Assembly (NCBI GenBank): GCA_963579905.1
Contig: CAUZIZ010000078.1
Coordinates: 1-24,086 of the forward strand
Length of the DNA stretch: 24,086 bases
Source of the DNA: CAUZIZ01 sp963579905
Lineage (GTDB): Bacteria > Acidobacteriota > UBA6911 > RPQK01 > JAJDTT01
Reading direction: 5' to 3'
A program made the translations under genes and the position numbers. Positions 7,447 through 15,220 of the stretch are shown one piece after another. Every line of letters starts with the position of its first letter. The first letter of the stretch is position 1. The notes under the pieces are model-generated. The model worked only from the letters and a program-made list of their open reading frames with translations. It made no database searches and was not told the origin of the DNA.

Positions 7447-9432
7447 CTACCCGATCACACTGCGGGGCTTCGAGTAGGCCTCAGCAAGGTATTTCTGCGC
7501 CTCGGCCTGAGCCCCATTGAAGTCGATCTTGCTGTTGACCGCCTTTCGATACTCGGACTTGGCACGCTCGCGCTGACCCAGGACATCGTAGATCTTTCCC
7601 AGGTAAATGTGCGTCCAGGTTTCGACCCACTCCGGTTTCAGGTTCCCGTTGAGGGTATCCCGAAAGCTGTTGGCGGCGTTGGAATAACTGTGTTGCTCAA
7701 AGTAGACTTCGCCCAGCCTGTAGTGAGCCACGGAACTTCGGGGGTCCAGTTCCTTCGCCTTTTCATATTCTCGAATGGCGGCGACGAATTCGGTCTTTTC
7801 CTGGTACTCTTCCCCTAACGAAATATGTACCAGCACCCTCATCTTGTCCGAGTCATGTAAAATCTTTCCTTTGGGGTCCACGATCACTCGCTGCGGTACA
7901 TCCTTCAGAGAGTATCTGAACGAGCTTGTTTTTCCGTTGATCGTAAGCTGCTTCTCGATCGGATCTCCCGTTGTCTCAATGGCTAGATCTGAAGGCATTC
8001 TAAAGAGATCAATGTTCTGTCTTACCTGACCCCGAATGGTGTAGGTGCCGTCCTTCAGCTTGAAGATGGTGTAGTCGGTGCGAAACTCGGGAACTCCCAC
8101 CGACTCTACCCATTGAATGAAGAACCATCCGTAGTCCTCGCCACTCTTGTTTTTCACGAAGTCAGCGAAATCCGCAATTCTCGTGGCCTTGCCCTTTCGA
8201 TCTTGGAACCAATCCTTGAAGTAGGAGTTGAACTCCTCTCTTCCAATCAGCTGGCTCAACATATACAGCACCCAGGCTCCCTTGCTGCCGACGATGGACG
8301 CATACTGCGCCGAGCCCAGTTCCAGAGCGAGCCCTTGAGTGATAGGAGCCGCCTTTTCGTACTTGAGGGCTTGGACCGCCTCCCGGGCAAGCTGCGCGGG
8401 AAATTTGTCGGCGTAGCGGACCTCCACATATCTGAGTGCGGCGTAGATGGCGAAGCCCTCCTGGAGAAACGCATCTGAAGCTCCCGCCATCGTGACCGAA
8501 TAGCCCCACCAGTGTCGAGCGATCCGGGTAGCCAGCTCGAAAATCGGCAGTGAACGGGCATCGAGCATGGAAGATTCGAGGAGGATCAACTCAAAGCAGC
8601 CGTGGGAGGGCAGGGTCACGTTGCCAACCGCGGCGAGATGCAGTTTGGAAAGCGGGAGCTGTCCATATTCACTCTCAAAGAAATCCAGGATCTTACCGAT
8701 TTCCTCGGCCCAGGGGCTCAGGTCACCTTTGTGGTTCTTCGTCACGAAGAAGGTAAGGGGAACCGGTCCCTCTTCGAATTTCTGGCGAAAGAAGCGGGCA
8801 AGGATCACCGGAACCTGGGTGACGGGCTGCGAACTGACCCAGGTGAAGACCTCATGGACCCCCTCGGTAGTGATTGACTCCAGATTCCCCGGTGCCACCA
8901 CCGTGAATCCCAAAGGGACCGTTATCTTGAGATCCGTTGTGGCAGCATCCAAAGGTAGGGAGTGCAGGGGGAACCAGCGCCCTTCGGTGAGAAGGGTGGC
9001 GCCATCTGGAGCAATGAAGGCCCTTTCGCTACGGGCCACATCCAGGAAGGCGTACTCGTCGCTCTCGAGTGTTCCTTCGAAGCTGAAGGTAAGGGTCCTG
9101 ACGCTTCCGGGAGGGAATGCCTTCGGTCCCTGAACCCGCATGACATGACTCCTGAGGTCGTCGAAGCGGGTCGAATATCGCTTGCCTTCCTCATCCGTCA
9201 CCCCCAGGATGCTCAAGCGGCTGTTCAGTTCAAAGGGCAAGCTCAAAGTGTCTCTCAGAACCTTGAAGCGTACCCGGACTTCGCCCTGTAGAAACCGCTC
9301 ATCCGGATCGACCTCCGCCTGGATGTCGTAGTGCTCTACGTCGATAAGGGGAGGGCCTTCTGCTGCATTCTGGGCCCACACCGAGCTGCTCCAGGTGGTG
9401 AAAAATAGGATCGATAAAAGCCTGGTCTTCAT
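7447..9432 (-). CDS. M1-aminopeptidase-like protein with degenerate active site and C-terminal TPRs
   Basis: A 661-residue secreted protein. A signal peptide (residues 1-20, ending VWA) is followed by an M1-type N-terminal beta domain and a gluzincin-like domain. The usual HExxH-x18-E motif aligns with T302-R303-I304-A305-R306 and E325 (in QEGFA). The spacing is kept and the WWG after the motif is present (308-310), but both histidine zinc ligands and the catalytic glutamate are replaced. The GxMEN site is also changed (HGCFE, 278-282). Residues about 545-650 carry TPR-like repeats (AIREYEKAKELDP, AHYRLGEVYF). Peptidase activity is therefore unlikely; a scaffold or envelope role is inferred. 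I used ATG 9430-9432, which overlaps the lpxB stop as ATGA, rather than a start 11 codons earlier. Confidence 0.85.
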   Translation of the reverse strand: MKTRLLSILFFTTWSSSVWAQNAAEGPPLIDVEHYDIQAEVDPDERFLQGEVRVRFKVLRDTLSLPFELNSRLSILGVTDEEGKRYSTRFDDLRSHVMRVQGPKAFPPGSVRTLTFSFEGTLESDEYAFLDVARSERAFIAPDGATLLTEGRWFPLHSLPLDAATTDLKITVPLGFTVVAPGNLESITTEGVHEVFTWVSSQPVTQVPVILARFFRQKFEEGPVPLTFFVTKNHKGDLSPWAEEIGKILDFFESEYGQLPLSKLHLAAVGNVTLPSHGCFELILLESSMLDARSLPIFELATRIARHWWGYSVTMAGASDAFLQEGFAIYAALRYVEVRYADKFPAQLAREAVQALKYEKAAPITQGLALELGSAQYASIVGSKGAWVLYMLSQLIGREEFNSYFKDWFQDRKGKATRIADFADFVKNKSGEDYGWFFIQWVESVGVPEFRTDYTIFKLKDGTYTIRGQVRQNIDLFRMPSDLAIETTGDPIEKQLTINGKTSSFRYSLKDVPQRVIVDPKGKILHDSDKMRVLVHISLGEEYQEKTEFVAAIREYEKAKELDPRSSVAHYRLGEVYFEQHSYSNAANSFRDTLNGNLKPEWVETWTHIYLGKIYDVLGQRERAKSEYRKAVNSKIDFNGAQAEAQKYLAEAYSKPRSVIG

Positions 9433-10598
9433 CCCTGCTTCTCCAAAAAACACTCCCGGAGACACTTCGCCGCTTCTCGGTAGGCGTCCTTCCGGCCCAG
9501 ACGGTCTGCAGCTTCTTTGAGCTGCTCCCGCATGGTTTCACGTTTCTTCTCATCTACGAGTAGCTGAACTATGCAGGCCCCAATGTTTGCTCCGGTAGCA
9601 TGCCGCTGTACGAATTCGGGAACTATGGTCTTGCCCGCAATCAAATTGGCGAGGCAATAGCTTTGGGTTCTGACGAAAGGCCTCAACAAGAACCAAATGG
9701 GCCAGGGCATGAGGTAAACCATGGCGAAAGGAATCTGAAGCAGCGTTGCCTCCAGGGTCGAAGTTCCGCTCTTTATTATCGCACAGTCAACCTGGGGAAG
9801 TAGGCTGCTGGAGCCCTCCTCGCGGATTTCTAAGGGCAGGGAGCTGTTGGTCCGATTTCGCCAAGAATCGTAGATGCCAAGCAGCTGCTGACCCGAGACT
9901 CCGGGAGCCTGTGCTACCCAGAAGCGAACCGGACAATGACCTGATATGTGAAGCGCTGCATCCAGTTGAACCGGTAGAATACGCTGCACTTCTTGGGTGC
10001 GACTGCCTGGGAACAAGGCTACCAGGAAGGGTTGTCCCGTCTGTGCACGACGAGGAACAGCCTCTCTCGACTGAGCCCGATTGAGGCGGCTCACCGAGGG
10101 ATTCCCCACATAACGAGCGCTGACCTGGCGGCGCTCATAGAAATCCTGCTCAAACGGCAGCACCACCAGCATCAGATCCACCCAGCGGCTGATCTGCCGG
10201 ACCCGAGAGGAACGCCAGGCCCAGATTTGAGGACCGATGAAGTAACACACGAAGACGCCCATTTTCTTGAGGCGTCGAGCTAGCTTAAGGTTGAATTCTG
10301 GGAAATCTACCAGGATTGCGACCGTCGTGCCTCGGATTCTGGTTTCTTTCAGGATTCGCCGGTACAGCTTGACGTAATCCGAGAGGAGGGACAACGCGTC
10401 CCAGGGTCCGATGGCCGCCAGCCGCGAGACGTCGGCCAGCAAGTTGACACCGGCTTCGGACATCCGCTCGCCACCACTTCCGAACCATTCCACCTTCAGC
10501 TCGGGACATTGCCGATTCACCTCATCGATCAGACCGGCCGCATGTTGCTCCCCTGAGGTCTCTCCAGTAACCACCAGAATCGACCTCTGATTTCTCAT
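9429..10598 (-). CDS. lpxB: Lipid-A-disaccharide synthase
   Basis: A 389-residue GT-B glycosyltransferase of the normal family length. It joins UDP-diacylglucosamine and lipid X to form the lipid A disaccharide on the cytoplasmic face of the inner membrane. Recognisable features are the N-terminal ILVVTGETSGEQHAAGLI, GSGGERMSEAGV, LVDFPEFNLKLARRLKKMGV, YFIGPQIWAWRSSRVRQI, the LFPGSRTQEV segment and a C-terminal KSGTSTLEATLLQIPFAMVY. The start is ATG 10596-10598; the 62 codons upstream do not fit the family. It is followed by the M1-like gene with a 4-bp overlap and preceded by mnmA. Its presence shows an LPS outer membrane. Confidence 0.95.
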   Translation of the reverse strand: MRNQRSILVVTGETSGEQHAAGLIDEVNRQCPELKVEWFGSGGERMSEAGVNLLADVSRLAAIGPWDALSLLSDYVKLYRRILKETRIRGTTVAILVDFPEFNLKLARRLKKMGVFVCYFIGPQIWAWRSSRVRQISRWVDLMLVVLPFEQDFYERRQVSARYVGNPSVSRLNRAQSREAVPRRAQTGQPFLVALFPGSRTQEVQRILPVQLDAALHISGHCPVRFWVAQAPGVSGQQLLGIYDSWRNRTNSSLPLEIREEGSSSLLPQVDCAIIKSGTSTLEATLLQIPFAMVYLMPWPIWFLLRPFVRTQSYCLANLIAGKTIVPEFVQRHATGANIGACIVQLLVDEKKRETMREQLKEAADRLGRKDAYREAAKCLRECFLEKQG

Positions 10599-10686
10599 AT
10601 CGGTTTGATGGAGTTCGCGACCAGAAGTTTCGATCAAGCAGCGGCGATAACCTGAATGAACTGCCATAAAATGGCGCTGACCGCAT

Positions 10687-11838
10687 TCAAAATGTCTCTC
10701 GAATCCAGCCGCCACCGAGAACCTGGTCTGCCTGATAAAAGACGGCAGCTTGCCCGGGCGCCAATGACATCTGGGGTGAATCAAAGGTAACTCGAACCTG
10801 TTCGGTCGAGGGCGAGTCCAGGTCGCAAGACCTTGGTTCCTCAGAGACGATTTGGGCCGGGCTCGCTTGATGCCGCGATCTTACCTTTACCGTGGCCCGC
10901 AAAGAGGTTCCGGGAGGCTGACCCGCTACCCAGTTCACCTTGTCAGCGATGAATCCCTTTCCAAATAGATCGTCGCGGTAGCCTACGACTACTGCATTCT
11001 GAGAAGTATCCAGACGGAGAACGTAGAGTGGGCAGGGATGCGAGATCCCAAGTCCACGTCTCTGTCCCACCGTGAAATGGAAAAGCCCTCGGTGGGTTCC
11101 CAGGCGGGTTCCATCCTTGAAGAGAATCGGTCCCGGTTTCTCGCTCTGAGCCAGTGGAAGTTCAAAATCACTGCGGACCTCCACAGCATGACGCTGAATG
11201 AATCCAGCGTAGTCACGATCTGGGACAAAGCAGATCTCCTGGCTGTCCCGCTTGGTGGCTGTAATCAGCTGGTTATCCACGGCGATCTTGCGAATGGTGT
11301 CCTTCTCGTAGTTCCCGAGCGGGAAAAGCAGGTGCTTGAGCTGACGCTGGTTGATCTCGAAAAGGAAATAGGACTGGTCCTTCGAGAGATCTTTGCCTTG
11401 CTTGAGAACGTAGCCCTGGGGGCCCTCGTCAAGAAGCCTCACATAATGACCCGTGGCAACCTTCTCAACCCCAATCTGTCGAGCGAAGTTCAGCAGCCGG
11501 TCGAACTTCAGGAAGGTGTTGCACAGAATACAAGGGGAGGGGGTCCGCCCTTCCAGATAATGACCGATAAAGGGCTCGATCACACGCCGTTCGAACTCCT
11601 TCTCCAGGTTCAGCACGTAGAAGGGAAAACCCAGCGTTTCTGCCACGCGGCGCGCATCGTAGACATCGTCCAAGGAGCAACACCTGCCGAACTGGGTCTG
11701 CCCGTCCTTGGTGGGGTTCCTTCGGTAGTCCCAAAGCTGCATCGTGCAGCCCACCACCTCGTGACCCTCGTTCCTTAAGAGCAGTGCGGCCGCGGAACTG
11801 TCGACACCTCCGCTCATTGCTACCAGGACTCTACTCAT
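10687..11838 (-). CDS. mnmA: tRNA-specific 2-thiouridylase
   Basis: A 383-residue enzyme that thiolates U34 of tRNA(Lys, Glu, Gln) using ATP and a sulfur relay. The PP-loop SGGVDSS lies at residues 9-15. The catalytic cysteines are in SPCILCNTFLKF (the segment equivalent to C102) and SQEICFVPDRDY (equivalent to C199). The C-terminal beta-barrel includes TVGQRRGLGI and LAPGQAAVFY. The start is ATG 11836-11838 because the family begins at MSRVLVAMSGG; the ORF open 15 codons upstream is not needed. It lies 25 bp after the truncated unknown gene and 88 bp before lpxB, all in one direction, so probably co-transcribed. Confidence 0.96.
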   Translation of the reverse strand: MSRVLVAMSGGVDSSAAALLLRNEGHEVVGCTMQLWDYRRNPTKDGQTQFGRCCSLDDVYDARRVAETLGFPFYVLNLEKEFERRVIEPFIGHYLEGRTPSPCILCNTFLKFDRLLNFARQIGVEKVATGHYVRLLDEGPQGYVLKQGKDLSKDQSYFLFEINQRQLKHLLFPLGNYEKDTIRKIAVDNQLITATKRDSQEICFVPDRDYAGFIQRHAVEVRSDFELPLAQSEKPGPILFKDGTRLGTHRGLFHFTVGQRRGLGISHPCPLYVLRLDTSQNAVVVGYRDDLFGKGFIADKVNWVAGQPPGTSLRATVKVRSRHQASPAQIVSEEPRSCDLDSPSTEQVRVTFDSPQMSLAPGQAAVFYQADQVLGGGWIRETF

Positions 11839-11863
11839 CTTCAATTCCCAAAAGGGAAGGCAC

Positions 11864-12657
11864 TCAAGACCAGAGAACCCCACGCGAGGATATCTCGACC
11901 TGAGATCGGCTGACGTTCACTTCATGCGGCTCGATGCTAGCCGCATCCTGCTCGTACTTCCTTTGAATACCGTTATATCTAGAAACCAGATCCTGCCAAA
12001 AGGTTTCCACCTCCTCATGTAGGTCTGGATCTACCGGCACCCGTGCGATCTTCTCCGTCAGGGAAAGCGGAGGCCCTTCAGGCACGAAGAGTCGATTCCA
12101 GTCCTCCTTCAGATTCCAGAACAGCGTCTTTATCAGCGACATCCTGCGGACCCTCAACTCGATGTCCTCCTTATCCGCAATGTCGAGGAGCCTCTTCTCC
12201 AACTCCAGTGCGCGATGATGGAGTACGTCTGTCAACTGCTTCCACTCAGCGACACGCGCCACGTAGAGGTGTTCGCGGCATCGTTCTAGGAACTCTTCGC
12301 GGCTTTCTCTAGGGCCGGAGTACAATTGGATCTCGGGATTCTTCCAAATCCGAGCCCGGTATTGCTGCATGACGTAGTGGATGATCTTGTCATCCAGCGA
12401 GTCTGGCCAGGACAGCGGGCGCGGTGGAGGATATTCCTCCAACTCCTCAAGATGAACCCATTCCACCATGTCCTTTGTCCAGTGCAGCTCGGCATCCTCC
12501 AGCCAAGTGCCACGGAAACAACCCTGGTCCGAGCCCCTGTAACCGGTCCGAACGTCTTGAAGCTCGAGCTTGACCTCGAAGAGAACCGACGGCGTAGTGG
12601 TTTCACCGGTGCCTCTGAGTCTATAGTGTCTCAAGTTGGCTCCGTTCACCTGTTTAC
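11864..12657 (-). pseudogene. 5'-truncated gene of unknown function (C-terminal part), cut by a dispersed repeat
   Basis: The open frame codes for about 265 residues with a helical, charged C-terminal half (a long helix around LHHRALELEKRLLDIADKED, then SLIKTLFWNLKEDWNRLF). I do not recognise the family with confidence; it may be the C-terminal part of a larger ATP-binding or helicase-type protein. The frame continues to an ATG at 12694, but that ATG and the first dozen codons lie inside the dispersed repeat 12658-12843, so the natural 5' end is missing. The frame is intact to its stop 25 bp before mnmA. It might still be expressed from a start in the repeat, or be a remnant; both stay open. 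Confidence 0.55.
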
Positions 12658-12843
12658 GCGCATTTCTCAACCCCAGGCTACTGCGCCGCCGCAATCATCC
12701 GCCTTGGCTGTGTTTCGCTCGGTCGGACGCCTCGACGTACTGTCGAAGCACGACTGTGGAAACTCGCCACGAGTGGTCTCGGTCGCAAGCCTTGCCAGGA
12801 CGGCGCTGTCACCGCCTCTCTACGAAAACTCATGAGTAATCCG
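12658..12843 (+). mobile_element. Dispersed repeat / MITE-like element, copy A
   Basis: This matches, in opposite orientation, the repeat at 19783-19963. Shared blocks include 12688-12726 (containing GCTGTGTTTCGCTCGGTCGG) and 12778-12807 (containing GGTCGCAAGCCTTGCCAGGA). The ends keep only part of the terminal inverted repeat (GCATTTCTCA left, TGAGTAATCCG right), so this copy looks older. No transposase is inside. It truncates the gene at 11864-12657. Exact ends are uncertain by several bases. Confidence 0.75.
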
Positions 12844-13023
12844 AGCTCCAAATTATAGCACGCCCAAGAAAGGCGTCTGACTTGGGGGGTGAAGAGGTAG
12901 GGAAGCGGGACCGAATCAGCCACAAACCCGTGTCGTTGAGCTCCAACCGAACCCAACGACACGAGGCAGAGAGAATCCTGGCCGTTCTTGCTTCTGAAGC
13001 GAACCAGCCCAGCGACCAGGCTC
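12844..13023. other. Intergenic region after the ECF sigma gene, with hairpin
   Basis: No anti-sigma gene or other CDS is seen. CGTGTCGTTG (12929-12938) and CAACGACACG (12954-12963) form a perfect 10-bp stem with a 15-base loop, 60-95 bp after the sigma stop. There is no T-tract, so it is not a typical intrinsic terminator. Confidence 0.5.
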
Positions 13024-13602
13024 CTAGATCTCTGCTTGCTCCAGGATCTTCTTGAGTTCCTGCCGTCCATAGAATAGACGAGACTTGATCGTACCTTCCG
13101 CAACGCCAAGTTGCAGTGCAATCTCGCGGATGGTGAACCCCTCCAGGTCGTGAAGACGGACTACCGATTGATGTCTCTGGTTCAGTTGACCAAGCGACAG
13201 CTGCACTCGATCTCTAATCTCTTGAGTAGAGAAGGTCTCCTCGGGAGTGTGGGCCTCGCGATCTTCCAGGTTGACATCCTCTGAGATGTCTCCATCCGTC
13301 TGATTGCGATGCTTCCTGTTCTTTCGGATCATCTCCAGACACACGTTTACGGTAATTCTGTTGATCCAGGTGCCGAGCTTCGAATCTCCTCGAAAGCACC
13401 GTCCGGCTCGAAAAACATGGATGAATGTCTCCTGAAGTGCGTCCCAGGCCGATTCCTCTTCCTTGAGAATCCTGAGAGCAGTTCGATAGATTCTTCCTCG
13501 GAACTTGTCGAATAATTCTTGGAAAGCCCCCTCTTCGCTTCTTTGAATGCGTGTCATCAGCTGAATCTCGAAAGGCGTAAGATCTGCGGTGTAAGTTCCC
13601 AT
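13024..13602 (-). CDS. ECF (RpoE-type) RNA polymerase sigma factor
   Basis: A 192-residue group 4 sigma factor. Region 2 spans about residues 22-95 (FQELFDKFRGRIYRTALRIL, then DALQETFIHVFRAGRCFRGDSKLGTWINRI). Region 4 spans about 130-185 and ends with the HTH FTIREIALQLGVAEGTIKSRL. It directs RNA polymerase to a specific stress or envelope regulon, not determinable here. The start at 13602 has AGGAGG 7 bases upstream. A near-perfect sigma-54 promoter lies just before it, and the NtrC-type activator gene is next upstream in the same direction. No anti-sigma factor follows, so control may be mainly transcriptional. Confidence 0.93.
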   Translation of the reverse strand: MGTYTADLTPFEIQLMTRIQRSEEGAFQELFDKFRGRIYRTALRILKEEESAWDALQETFIHVFRAGRCFRGDSKLGTWINRITVNVCLEMIRKNRKHRNQTDGDISEDVNLEDREAHTPEETFSTQEIRDRVQLSLGQLNQRHQSVVRLHDLEGFTIREIALQLGVAEGTIKSRLFYGRQELKKILEQAEI

Positions 13603-13627
13603 ATCAACCTCCTTGTGCCTTCCCCTA

Positions 13628-13645
13628 TAGCAAGGCCCGTGCCAA
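13628..13645 (-). promoter_or_regulatory. Sigma-54 (-24/-12) promoter of the ECF sigma gene
   Basis: The minus strand reads TTGGCACGGGCCTTGCTA, matching the consensus YTGGCACG-N4-TTGCW, with the invariant GG and GC separated by 10 bases as required. Transcription would start about 13619, giving a 17-base leader that contains the AGGAGG site. The adjacent sigma-54-dependent activator gene makes this functionally coherent. Confidence 0.88.
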
Positions 13646-13718
13646 ATCGGTAACTGATTGAAAACAATGAAGTAACGAGATTTAGGCTAGGAGAGACTGT
13701 CTGCTAAATGGACACCAG

Positions 13719-13751
13719 TTCCCGAGCCGAGATGGGGTAAACCTCAGGGAA
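13719..13751. promoter_or_regulatory. Possible activator-binding dyad (UAS)
   Basis: TTCCCGAG (13719-13726) and CTCAGGGAA (13743-13751) form an imperfect inverted repeat centred about 115 bp upstream of the predicted sigma-54 start, a usual distance for NtrC-family enhancer sites. Only the dyad is seen; binding is inference. Confidence 0.35.
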
Positions 13752-13807
13752 TCAACGGGATACGGTATGTAAAATATATTGACAGCTTTCGTCTATTGTT
13801 TGATCGC

Positions 13808-15220
13808 TTAACGGAGGCCGTACTGTTTGAGCTTGGCGATGATGGTTTGCCGGCTGACCTGGAGGGCATCTGCCGCTCGACTCTTGTTGTTGCCATGGAC
13901 TCTCAGGGCATCGAGTATCAACTCGCGCTCCACGGCGGCCAGCTTTTCCTTCAGGGGGCCACGCGAATTTTCTGTTCCCCCTTTTACCCGTACTCGATCG
14001 GAGAGCTTGGAAGGAAGAATTGGCTGGTCGGGATCAGCCAGGATCACGATGCGCTCGATCTCATTTTCAAGCTCTCTCACGTTCCCGGGCCAATCATACT
14101 CGCGGAGCATCCGGAGCGTGGTTGGATCGAAGGCCAGGAGCGGCCTGTTGAGTCGCTCACAGAAACGCTTCACAAAGAACTTACTCAGAACCTCGACGTC
14201 CTCCCTTCGACCTCGCAGTGGCGGTACGAAAACAGCAAAGACATTGAGGCGATAGAAGAGGTCCTGTCGGAACTCGCCTTCCTCCACCTGTTGGCTGAGG
14301 TTGCGGTTGGTCGAGGCGATGACGCGGACATCGACCTTGATGGAAGCCTCGGCACCCACGGGATAGATTTCTCCTTCCTGGAGGACACGAAGCAGTTTGA
14401 CCTGAAGAGCGAGCGAAGCTTCGCCAATCTCGTCCAGAAAGATCGTCCCTCCATGGGACAACTCGAAGTACCCTTTTCTGCTGTCAGTTGCGCCCGTGAA
14501 GGCCCCCTTCCGATGGCCAAAAAAAGCGCTCTCGACCAGGTCGGAGGGAACCGCGCCACAGTTGACCGGCACGAAGGGCTCATCTCGTCGAGGACTGCGT
14601 TCATGAACATAGCGGGCCAACAGTTCCTTACCCGTCCCCGTTTCTCCCTGCATCAGAACCGTTGAATCGGTGGGCACTACTCGATCCAGCGACTGCAACA
14701 ACTCTCTCATCGCGTAGCTGCGATGAATAAGACGTCGCGGCGAGTCTTGAAGGAGTTCTACCTCGTGCCGCAACTTCAGGTTTTCACGTTCGAGGCGATC
14801 ATTGACCGCACCCAGCTTCTTCGCCAGCCGATCCTGCTCCTGCTCCAACTCCCAGCGCTCCAGTTCTCCCAACACCACCTCGCGCAAGGAGGTCGGATCC
14901 CAAGGTTTGGTGATGTAACGGTGCACGTGTCCCTGGTTGATGGAGTCCATCAAATCGTCAGTCTCGGTGTAGCCCGTGAGGACGATGCGGACGATATTCT
15001 CCCTGACTTCGAGCGACTTGCACAGCAATTCAACGCCGGTCATTCCGGGCATTCGCTGATCCGTGATCACGGCAGATACCGGTATCTGCTGCAGCAGCTC
15101 GAGAGCGTCTGGACCGCTTCTCGCTTCGTAAACCTCAAAATCATCCACGAAGGTGCGCTTGAGCTTTTCCAGGTTTGCGGCTTCATCGTCGACGATGAGC
15201 AGCTTAAGTTTGTCCGTCAT
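13808..15220 (-). CDS. NtrC-family sigma-54-dependent response regulator
   Basis: A 470-residue protein. The receiver domain (1-120) has the phospho-acceptor D54 in VITDQRMPGMTG and K105 in YITKPWD. A coiled linker (about 115-160) follows. The AAA+ domain (about 165-390) has Walker A GETGTGKE (192-199), GAFTGA (239-244), which contacts sigma-54, Walker B IFLDEIGE and an arginine-rich FYRLNVF/PPLRGR region. A Fis-type HTH ends the protein (about 430-470, NNKSRAADALQVSRQTII). It activates sigma-54 promoters. Its ATG overlaps the stop of the histidine kinase (ATGA), so the two form one operon. The likely target is the sigma-54 promoter at 13628-13645. Confidence 0.96.
   Translation of the reverse strand: MTDKLKLLIVDDEAANLEKLKRTFVDDFEVYEARSGPDALELLQQIPVSAVITDQRMPGMTGVELLCKSLEVRENIVRIVLTGYTETDDLMDSINQGHVHRYITKPWDPTSLREVVLGELERWELEQEQDRLAKKLGAVNDRLERENLKLRHEVELLQDSPRRLIHRSYAMRELLQSLDRVVPTDSTVLMQGETGTGKELLARYVHERSPRRDEPFVPVNCGAVPSDLVESAFFGHRKGAFTGATDSRKGYFELSHGGTIFLDEIGEASLALQVKLLRVLQEGEIYPVGAEASIKVDVRVIASTNRNLSQQVEEGEFRQDLFYRLNVFAVFVPPLRGRREDVEVLSKFFVKRFCERLNRPLLAFDPTTLRMLREYDWPGNVRELENEIERIVILADPDQPILPSKLSDRVRVKGGTENSRGPLKEKLAAVERELILDALRVHGNNKSRAADALQVSRQTIIAKLKQYGLR

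Noticed and set aside
11038..11778. 246-aa plus-strand ORF
   Set aside because: It is antisense to mnmA, which has all catalytic motifs.
12678..13121. 147-aa minus-strand ORF overlapping the ECF sigma end and the repeat
   Set aside because: It overlaps the sigma gene in another frame and runs into the dispersed repeat; composition is not protein-like.
13796..14665. 289-aa plus-strand ORF
   Set aside because: It is antisense to the NtrC-type regulator, whose domains are unmistakable.
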